From assembly GCA_948567375.1 (NCBI GenBank), contig OX419756.1, positions 52,368,552 through 52,432,551 on the forward strand: a stretch of DNA of 64,000 nucleotides, in the 5' to 3' direction. Source of the stretch: Lunularia cruciata. Its lineage: Eukaryota; Streptophyta; Marchantiopsida; Lunulariales; Lunulariaceae. The position numbers and the translations under genes are program-made. Numbering within the stretch: position 1 is the first letter of the stretch; each line of letters starts with the position of its first letter. This document shows, in pieces, positions 55,713 to 64,000 of this stretch. The notes beneath the pieces were generated by a model. It was not told where the DNA came from. It searched no databases and saw only the letters and a program-made list of their open reading frames with translations.

Positions 55713-57489
55713 TTTCTCACAAATATATAAACTATACATTATATATCTAAGTTACCTGGTGGAATGTATATAGAATGGAGATACTCAATAATCATCCTTG
55801 AACTTTCATTGTATACTCACATCTATATACACCTTAAAAGACCTCTTTGAAATTTGCTAATAATTAGTGTATATAACATATAGTATAAAACATGACTTGA
55901 AATCTTAGTTGATCTAACATGTATTAAATTTTAAATTTTACACATATTATATTTGAGTTATGAATAAAAAATTACTATTTTGATATATCAAATCATTTAT
56001 ATCATAAAATTTTATATTTATCATTTAACCTTTATCCTATCCACTCCCTCCCAACAAACCCCTATACCTCCGAACAAACCCATATTGGAATCCTATGCAC
56101 CCAAACAAACCACAAAACTCCTATACTCCTAAGCAAACCCTATTAGAACCCATATGCTTTTGAACAACCCTTATGCTCCCAAAAAAACTCTTCTTGGAAT
56201 GCACTCCAACTTGAACAAACCCCCACTACATAACACCTTGATCTAACCACATTGCATCCTCATCCCAACCAAACAAACCCCACCAAAATGCACTCACACC
56301 CAAACAAACCCTGACTAGAATGCTTACCAACTTGAATGAATTCTGAACAAAACCAACCAAACCTGTCCAAAACTCAATGACTTATTCAAACCTTTTCTCA
56401 ACCAGTGTATCTCAAAGGAGCCCAAGGGTCAAATTTATTTAGACCTATGAGGTTTTAGGTGCTGTTTTTTGTTCCATATTCCCCATTCAGTAATATCCAT
56501 ATTTCACATTGCTAAACTAGTAATAGAGGTTAACACATATCACTAAATGTAAACATTGAGCAAGATGAGAACATTGGTTTAAACACACATGCCAATGGCT
56601 GTAAATAGCATTTACACAATATAAATAGTTATAAATAGCAAGATGAGAACAATGGTCTAACCACAATAGATTTAAATAGCAAGATAAAAATTAACATTGA
56701 GTTAATATATATATATATATATATATATATCTCTTATTTAAACCATCAGAAGAGTAAATTACAAAAAAAATTCTTGAAACTTGATGCAACTAAGCATGCC
56801 TATTTAGGTCATAAACACAATTGTGTCTAAATTGGAATTGTGCAAGTGTCTAAATTGGAATCAAAAACCAAAGGACAATCGGTATCATTTGAATCTAATA
56901 GGGTAGAAGAGTCATCTAGCACTAGAGATTTGGGGTCTGATGGAGGGAAGTAATCTAGCATTGGAAATCCAATATACATTATTGTACTTTTCCTTTCTCT
57001 CTTTTGGAGCACATAAGATGCCTAGTTTGTGGAGCTTACTGATCAGAAGTTGTATGTAAATCTATCATTAATAGTCTGATTGCATGTGTCACCCAAACAT
57101 CAGAACCCTCCACTCTTGTTTCTAGTATTCCTTCTATCGGGTAGAAGAGTAACAAGCAACTTAACCTATCATCATAACACGCACTCCTAGTATTTAGGTC
57201 ATCACTTCCAACATTATCAAGGAGAAATATACAACATTCCTAGGAAGAAATAATCTAAGTGCAATGTCTACACACCAATCTAAGCCAATTGGGTGTACAA
57301 ACAAGCATGCAAGTATGGAGAGGATCCAACCACAAGAGTTTAACAACTCTCTATGCTTTTGGTCAAAATTAGCTTAAGAGCCTCTTGCCTTATCTTCAAG
57401 CTGATTTCAATCTACACTTCAAGTTTCTTCCAATCTATACTCCAACTTTTGATCCAATTTGTATTCCAAGTGGAGAAATTATATGCCTT
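55713..57489. other. AT-rich spacer with a C/A-biased stretch
   Basis: From about 56,040 to 56,380 the + strand is dominated by aacaaaccc and related words at irregular spacing, giving strong strand asymmetry. (AT)n lies at 56,705-56,730. No protein-coding gene recognised. Confidence 0.4.
56705..56730. repeat. (AT)n microsatellite
   Basis: Thirteen AT units. Confidence 0.9.
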
Positions 57490-58640
57490 TTTATGAGAAA
57501 ACTCTATGTAATTCAGATGAAAATAACTTTTATTTTGTTGCTCTAGTCCAAATGATCTAAAACTCAATGAAAAGCTTGTGAGATATGCTTTCCTATGCTA
57601 TAAAGCAAACCACAATCTGATGACTATAGCTCCCTTGACAAGATCTAAAACTTAGCCAAAATACATTTAGTTTCCACCTTAATTTTGACGTCCCTAATTA
57701 AGGGTTTGCTCGTGGTTCTTGATAAATTTCTCTAGATTTCTAGACTAGTGGTACACATAATCCTCACAAGCACTCCAAAAACCTAAAATCTTTAATCATA
57801 GTTCCAAAAATGGGAGAATTGACATTCAATCATGATTGAGATAGAAATGCTCTATCAAGCTTATAATAGTATTTTAATATAATAGAACTTATTGCATTAA
57901 AACTCACTCTCCATGTAACCAAAGCCAACCAAATTTTTCATAATATCTGGTTGTGCTTTTGTTTAAATCCCTCTAAATTTTGATATCCTAATCCAACCTT
58001 AATCCCTAGATATGGATCAAGTCTCGAGTTGGGCTAACTTGTGAGCTCTACAAACCCAAGTATGGGTGATCCAAGACCTTGAATTCTCTATTTTAGAAAT
58101 TTACATGAAACCTTTGCATAAAGGTGATAGATCTAACCACCAACAATGTTGGAAATTTTCATAAGATGATTTGAACCATAACTTGAAGAGTGACCAAAAT
58201 GCCAAACCTAATCAACATCTCATCTCCAATAATTACTTTCCAAATCTCCAACTTCAATCAACCAAATTTGATTTGAGATTGATCCGAATCTGAAATTTCC
58301 TATGCTTAACACTATAAGCACTCTATCTACTCTCCAACCTCACTAATAGATCATGAAATTGTGTCACAAACCTCTCCAAACTATCCAGTTTGTGCACCTA
58401 AGTATGAATTCTACCCCCTTGATTCAATTGATCATATCTCCATAAGAATCGACTCAAATTACGTGTTTTTGTTTCCAAATCATAACCTATTAGCTCCTCT
58501 TTCCAACCATGTTCTCTTCTCCTAAAATTTCCTCTCCTCACTCCTTTAATGGTTGAAAAACCCTAGACTTTTCCTCTTGAGACCCAATCACTTGCATTTT
58601 TTCATTTAATTGGTTCTCTTTTTGCCATTAACTCCAACTT
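57490..58640 (+). repeat. Repeat D copy 2
   Basis: Opposite-strand relative of 44,320-44,961, extending beyond the point where element 5 interrupts that copy (equivalent site near 57,986-57,996). No PBS-like sequence follows its right end and no second copy is next to it, so it may be a solo or truncated LTR. The family cannot be named. Confidence 0.55.
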
Positions 58641-59012
58641 GAAGCCATTGAATGAACGTAAGTCCTTCTCCATCTATAAGAGCACATATGTTGTCAAGTC
58701 CTAGACGTGCTCATAAGTAAGCAAAAGAAGAACAATTGGATCCGGGCTTCCTATCACCAACTCCATGAATGCTACCCTGAATTGCACTACCATCCAACCC
58801 TAAAGTTCATCATGGTGTAGAATTTGAAGCTTGATAAGAAAAGGATTTAGGAGTGGCAAATCAAGAGCATGAAATATCTCCTACTCAAGTGCTTCCTTTG
58901 ATGCTCTAGTGCAAACTCTCTGTTGCAACTCTCACTCCTTACGTCCTCCTCCCGCACGAGACTCCTAAAACTAAAAACATCCACCTTCCTTTTGTCTATC
59001 AACTCTCCACCA

Positions 59013-59014
<2 letters not shown>
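58641..59014. other. Spacer
   Basis: No gene recognised. The frame 58,847-59,161 on - mostly translates the following TA microsatellite. Confidence 0.4.

Positions 59015-59074
<60 letters not shown>
59015..59074. repeat. (TA)n microsatellite
   Basis: About 30 uninterrupted TA units. Confidence 0.95.
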
Positions 59075-59076
<2 letters not shown>

Positions 59077-59206
59077 AGCTCTCAAAGAAGACAAGACCAT
59101 AATCCACATGGCTATTCATATACATGTAAATAGATTGCTCACATGGCAAAAGTTCAATCATGGGATTTGTTCTACAATCTACTTCAATAATGTGCAGATA
59201 ACCATA

Positions 59207-60420
59207 CTAAACTCCTTTTTCACTAGTTATACAAACCCCAACATGATAACATGAAGCTTCCATACATCCACTAGTAGTGCCATCTAATACCCCTAGCATA
59301 TTCAAAATGTTCTTAATTTCATGAATTGATTTCCTTGCTTGGGCTAATTTCATTATCATCAAATGCAATTGCTTTGATTTGGAACTACTCTTCTTAATTC
59401 TTAACCTTTCAAGTTTGATTTCATCTTCTCTAAACATACTTTCTTCTCAAGCTCTACCTTCACTCACATCTTCTTCATCTTTTGTACTTGCTTGGCCTTT
59501 ATTTCATCTGCTTTCACTCACATCTTTTCCATCTTCTAAACTTGCTTAGCTTTTATTTCAACCAACATGCGTCTCTCTCTAGCTTCAAACAACTCACTCC
59601 AAAGTTTTGACTGATTTGATATATCTTGGGAAAAATTTGACAATGTGGGGTTCGATTTCCATGTACAAACTATTTTTCTCTTCCTTGATTCTCCTTCTTT
59701 CTCTTTGTCACCCGCCTCCTCTTCATCTCTTGCACCCAAGTCCTTATCTTGCATAGCCTCCTCATTTGGAGTAGAAGCATGTATATGCTCATTCTCCTTA
59801 TTCAAAATTAATGCATTTTCCTCACTCGAATTGATGATGGAACATGATTAGAATGAACATGAAATAATTGGAATGGAATTGGGATGCGGTATGATTAAAT
59901 TTTGGGAGTGTCGAGACAAATACTTGTATGTGTGGAGTTGGCCGCATGAGATCTACTCTCATCTCCCACAAAATCTCCTCCATTATCATCTTGCCAAATT
60001 GGTTGTGTGCATGGAATTACACAAGGAATGGTAAATAAGTCTCGGATGACAACGGAGTTCCTCCCTTTGTGCAATACTCATCTTTTAGGAATAAACTTCT
60101 CATTTTTTACTCAGTGCTTAGTGCTACAAAAATACTCATGGGATTTTCCCCCATGCTTATAAGGGGAAGGAGATATATGTTTTCACTCCCCCAAACATCT
60201 AATCCATTCTCTCATTATGGGGAAAAATATGATTCAATTTATCAATGATTGTTCTCCACCCTTGTTTTAGCCCTTTCTCTCTCAAACCTTCCATGGTACA
60301 TTTATCCTTCCGTGTTCAAGCATTTTTGTATGAACTCATATACCTCGCCCATTTTGTATATAATCTTTTCTTGTCTTAGGGACTTAGGGATTATTTTCAC
60401 AAACTACACAAGATAAGTGG
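59207..60420 (-). pseudogene. Decayed ORF remnants, possibly a transposon accessory protein
   Basis: On the - strand, from about 60,370: WARYMSSYKNA; REKGLKQGWRTIIDKLNHIF; later an acidic/basic stretch (DKDLGARDEEEAGDKEKEGE then SRKRKIVCTWK, 59,805-59,536); SKLWSELFEARERRMLVEIK; and RLRIKKSSSKSKQ…LAQARKSIHEIKNIL (59,437-59,207). A Lys/Arg-rich middle followed by a helical C-terminus is reminiscent of Myb/SANT-like accessory proteins of PIF/Harbinger elements, but no diagnostic motif is present. Frames are interrupted several times. Function unknown. Confidence 0.3.
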
Positions 60421-60961
60421 CCATATAGTTAAAGGTGGTGCTCTACTATACTTGCCTCTTGCTTGTGAATTTTCTTCAAATGTTTAGGGTGATCCAAATA
60501 ATCTAAGATTTGAGCATAATAAGTAGAGCTCATTCTAAATCTGCCATCCCTTCATTTTATTTTGGTTCCCTCATCTGCTTCTCCACTTGCAACTACCTTA
60601 GGCGCAAAGAAAACCATCTCTAATAGATTTTGGCAACTAAATATCTTTCATGTATTGAGACCAATTTGGAGCCAAGGAGAAACCACTAAGGATCATAGAA
60701 GTTGTTCCACCTAAATGCAAAGTTGCTCCACCTCAACCCCAATGTGTGGAAATGTTTCCTCCATACTCACTCTAATTCTAAATTGCACAAATCAACACAT
60801 ACAAGACAAAAAATTGGGTTCTAGAGTTCTAAGAATTACTCAAGATCATAATTTTTTCCCCAAATTTGGTGCACATAACTTCACTCTTTGTGCTTTTGCA
60901 CTTCTTTTGGTTTTGAAATTTATGTTCATCCAAGTGTTTAGCAATACCAACCCAACCATAG
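60421..60961. other. Spacer left of the chromovirus cluster
   Basis: No gene recognised. The frame 60,715-61,152 on + crosses into the LTR and is unlikely to be real. Confidence 0.4.
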
Positions 60962-61441
60962 TGTTAAAGACCAAGGCCAAGGAGAGAAATAGAAGAATGG
61001 AAGATCACTTTGGGACACTTGAATGTGTGAAACCCCGAATGTCTAGCATGAGCTTTGGGTTTGGTATTTATAAGGAGTATACAAGGCTCTTGAGAAGCTT
61101 CTCAAGAAGCTTCCTTGAGCTGCTTTCTTGGAGTGCAAGCCAAGTTAACTAGGAAATTTCTCAAGAAGGTTCCTTCTAGAAGCCATCTACTTGGTATGTA
61201 AGCTAAGCTAAGCTAGTTGGAAGCTTTTAGAAATTATCTACTTGGGATGCAAGCTAAGCTAGTCAAGAAGTTTTCCAAGAAGCTTCCTTCTAGAAGTTAC
61301 CACTTGGTATGCATGTTATCCAATACTTGGGAGGGTACCAAGTAGCTTTCTATATACTTCTAGAAAATTCTAGGCTAATTTGGCCCATTTGCTACTTTTT
61401 CAGCCTTGACTAACTTTGTTGCTAGACTCCATATTGTTACA
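60962..61441 (-). repeat. Family C LTR, copy 2
   Basis: On the - strand begins TGTAACAATATGG at 61,441 and ends ctttaaca at 60,962 (480 bp). TATA box (tatttata read on +) lies near 61,061-61,073. Between TATA and the LTR start there are several agaagcttct and ttctagaa modules (for example 61,091-61,113 and about 61,171-61,180). Confidence 0.8.
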
Positions 61442-62130
61442 TATTCCCCCACCACTAGTTGGTGATATCCTTGTTGCTATTGGAGCTTCAAACTCTTGGA
61501 TGGCTGTTTGTGCATTATTAAGATGAGAAAGAGACTCCTAAGTAGCATCATGAAGAGAATACCCTTTCAAAAGGACTTTATACTCTATATGTTGTCGACG
61601 GCCTTGTTGAATGTGGCACCATGCAAGGATCCGATCAACTTCATATTCTTCATGATTATTATAGGGACATGAAAAGGAAGAGGGTGGACACAAGAGGATA
61701 AAGAAGATGGATTAGGAACAAAGAGTTTCAACTTGGAAATATGAAAGATAGGGTGGATGCACATATGACAAGGTAAGGCAAGTCAATAAGCAACATGAGA
61801 AATGATTTGGGTGACATCAAAGAGTCCTATCCAATTAGAAGTAAGTTTACGGACTTGGGTATCAAGTGGGAGGGGTAGGTTATTGGACAAGAGCATGACT
61901 TTCTCACCAACTTGAAAGGTGAGATCATGATGATGGTGGTTTGCATATTGTTTTTGATGATTTTGAGCAACAAGGAGATGAGATTTGGCTTGTTGGAGGG
62001 GTTGGGATATGGTAGTCAAGAAGGTGGAAGTATGAAGTACATGAGATGGTGGAGGAGCAAGAAGAGATTTTGGAACAAGTGGATCTTGGCCAAAATTGAA
62101 GAAGAAAGGAGAGAATTGTAGTGCTTACCT
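61442..62130 (-). pseudogene. Family C chromovirus 3' fragment B (integrase end and chromodomain)
   Basis: Begins on - at about 62,130, directly joined to the end of the LTR of fragment A. Contains SHLLVAQNHQKQYANHHHHD, VGEKVMLLSNNLPL and a chromodomain EEYEVDRILAWCHIQQG…EYKVLLKGYSLHDAT near 61,660-61,530, where the Trp of A-T-W-E is TAG. The frame then runs through the purine tract (Gly-Gly-Gly codons) up to the LTR without a further stop. Confidence 0.8.
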
Positions 62131-62530
62131 ATAAAAGACCAAATCCAAGGAGAGAAATAGGAGAATGGAAACTCACATTGGGACACTTGAAGAGAGAGAA
62201 ATCCAAATGCCTAGCATGAGCTTTGGCTTTGGTATTTATAGGTAGCATACAAGGCCTTTGAGAAGCTTCTCAAGAAGCTTCCTCAAGCTGCTTTCTTAGA
62301 GTGCAAGCCAAGTTAACTAGGAAGCTTCTCAAGAAGCTTCCTTCTAGAAGCCGCCTACTTGGCATGCAAGCTAAGCTAGTTAGAAGCTTCTAGAAGCTCC
62401 CTTCTAGCAGCTACTTACTTGAGATGCAAGCTAAGCTTCCTAGGTACTTCCAGAATATTCTAGGCTAATTTGTCTTATGTGCTACTTTGTAAGCTTGACT
62501 AACTTTCTCGTTAAACTTCATATTGTTACA
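62131..62530 (-). repeat. Family C LTR, copy 3
   Basis: Starts at 62,530 on - (TGTAACAATATGAAG) and ends about 62,131. TATA box near 62,231-62,239. Modules gagaagcttctc (62,259-62,270), ggaagcttctc (62,330-62,340) and ttctagaag (62,342-62,350) lie upstream of TATA in the - orientation. Confidence 0.8.
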
Positions 62531-64000
62531 TATTCTCACACTACTAGTTGGTGACGTCCTTGTTGCCAGTGAAGCTTCAAATTCTTGGATGGCCGTCTAT
62601 GCATTCTGGATGTGAGAAAGAGGTTCCCATGTGGCATCATGGAGGGGATACCCTTTCCAAAGGATCTTGTACTCCATATGTTGGTGATGGTCTTGTTGAA
62701 TATGGCAACGCGTGAAGATACGATCAACTTTGTACTCCTCATGATCATTGATAGGGATAGGAAGAGGTGGCAGTTGGACTTGAGAGTAAAAGGAAGAGGG
62801 GTTAGGAACAAAGGGTTTCAACTTGGAAACATGATAGACATGATGGATACGCATGTGACAAGGCAAGGCAAGTCGATAAGCAACAAGAGAGAATTTGGAT
62901 GATATCAAAGGGTCCTATCCAATTAGTGGCAATTTTACAAACTTTGGTATCAAGTGGGAGAGGGAGGTTACTAAAGGATAGCATGACTTTATCACCGACT
63001 TCAAAGGTGAGATCACGACGATGGTGGTCCGCATATTGTTTTTGGCAATTCTAAGCAACAAGGAGGTGAGACTTGGCTTGTTGGAGAGATTGGGATATAG
63101 TGGTCAAGAATGTGGGAGTATGAGGAACCTAAGATGGAGGAGGAGCAAGAAGAGAATCTGGAACAAGCGGATCTTGGCCAAAATTGAAAAAGAAAGGAGA
63201 AAATCCGGTGCTTGCATGTTTGGAATTGTTGTATGCAAATTCTATGATTGCAAGTCATTCATCCCAATTGGTATGGTGGACATTGACAAAGGCACGCAAT
63301 ATATTCTCTAATGTACGATTTGCATATTTGGTTTGTCTATCAATTTGAGGATGATAGGCCGTGGACAAAGCAAGCTTTGTGCCGAGTATTTGGAAGAATG
63401 CTTGCCAAAACTTCCTGGTAAATCAAGGATCACGGTTGGAGATGAGTACACATGGCATCCCATGATGCTTGAAGACATTGTCAAAGTAGATTTTCACTAA
63501 GGTTGGAGCATCCACGGTATCACAGGTTGGTGCCAAGTGGATTTGCTTACTAAGCTTATCCACAAACACCACAATTGCGGTGTGTCCTTGTTTTGTCTTT
63601 GGCAAGGATGTGATGAGATCCAAGCTCACATGCTCCCAACAAGCAAGTGATTGAAGGAGTACACTCGGCTTCTAGTTTTTGGCCTTGTTACGTTGGCAAC
63701 TCTCACACGATTGGACAAATTCTTGAACATCTTGTGTCATGTTGGGCCACCACCATTTGACGTTGGAAGATACCCAAGGTCTTGTCCACACCCATGTGAC
63801 CAGTGATGGGTAAATCATGGGCTTCTTGAAGGCGCACAAGTCAAAGATCACCTCTAGTTGGAACATAAATCCGGTCCTCATGGAGTAAAAGGCCCTCCTT
63901 GATGGAAAAGGAGTTGTACTCCTTATCACATGCGGTAAGGCAACCATGTACCATTGGGAAGAAGGGATCTTGGTTTAGAGCTGACTAAAACTTGTTTTGG
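62531..64000 (-). pseudogene. Family C chromovirus 3' fragment A (integrase and chromodomain, runs off window)
   Basis: On the - strand: integrase zinc finger WWPNMTQDVQEFVQSCESCQ (63,740-63,690); core MSLDLITSLPKTKQGHTAIV followed by VFVDKLSKQIHLAPTCDTVD and LISNRDP (63,629-63,423), where the D-x-D block reads Asn-Arg-Asp; linker FQVETL/LPLPLDTKVCKIATNW; and a complete chromodomain EEYKVDRIFTRCHIQQDHHQ then YKILWKGYPLHDATWEP (62,760-62,605). Frameshifts divide it. The upstream part (reverse transcriptase) lies beyond the window. Confidence 0.85.

Noticed and set aside
58847-59161. 104-codon - strand ORF
   Set aside because: Its centre is the translated TA microsatellite (alternating Tyr-Ile), so the length is an artefact.
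60715-61152. 145-codon + strand ORF
   Set aside because: It crosses the end of a family C LTR and continues antisense through it; no domain.
1-64000. tRNA, rRNA, CRISPR or prokaryotic operon
   Set aside because: No cloverleaf with conserved GGTTCGA-type T-loop, no rRNA core words and no regularly spaced direct repeats were seen; the sequence is eukaryotic repeat DNA.

Overview
The window looks like a stretch of a large, repeat-rich land-plant nuclear genome, most likely a gymnosperm or something similarly TE-bloated. This is inferred from old, nested LTR retrotransposons of Ty3/gypsy (Ogre/Tat/Athila-like and chromovirus) and Ty1/copia (Tork/Tnt1-like) type, pogo, PIF/Harbinger and hAT transposase remnants, AT-rich spacers, and the absence of any prokaryotic-style gene cluster. 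I found no intact host gene, no tRNA or rRNA gene and no CRISPR array. Nearly every recognisable coding region is broken.

Layout. 0.5-2.9 kb: degenerate copy of an unidentified coiled-coil protein gene (+ strand). 4.4-12.3 kb: the best preserved gypsy element of the window (family A, element 1), with two ~680-690 bp LTRs, a tRNA-Asp-type PBS, a small leader ORF, an extra zinc-knuckle ORF ahead of gag, one long gag-pol frame and a PPT. 12.3-15.1 kb: a second, inverted copy of the coiled-coil gene, abutting the 3' LTR of element 1. 15.85-26.5 kb: rearranged family A pieces: element 2 (- strand), fragment 3 (+) and fragment 4 (-), with a 38-bp perfect palindrome at one junction. 27.7-28.8 kb: pogo/Tigger-type transposase remnant. 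29.1-30.8 kb: 3' end of a chromovirus (family B) with chromodomain and LTR, lying inside a Harbinger transposase remnant (30.8-31.5 kb, - strand). 31.5-40 kb: the least TE-like DNA of the window, with weak exon-like signals, split by a copia element (33,712-38,437) flanked by a perfect 5-bp target duplication. 40-42.2 kb: a strong hairpin, then a second Harbinger remnant. 44.3-51.0 kb: repeat D and family A element 5. 51.0-52.45 kb: chromovirus family C 3' end. 53-55.2 kb: hAT remnant interrupted by a family B solo LTR with perfect TSD. 55-60.9 kb: AT-rich DNA with microsatellites, a second repeat D copy and unassigned ORFs. 60.96-64 kb: two truncated family C chromovirus 3' ends in tandem (- strand).

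Most notable: family A contains a subset of copies that share inactivating changes. The third integrase catalytic residue is Lys instead of Glu in three copies, and an in-frame TGA lies at the RNase H/integrase junction in three copies. Yet element 1, which has both, has nearly identical LTRs and so moved recently. Element 5 keeps the Glu and lacks the TGA but has much more diverged LTRs. This pattern suggests a defective subfamily mobilised in trans. The inverted pair of coiled-coil genes, the extra ORF ahead of gag and the heat-shock-element-like modules in the family C LTRs are the other leads.

All identity statements come from reading the sequence by eye; no database search was possible.
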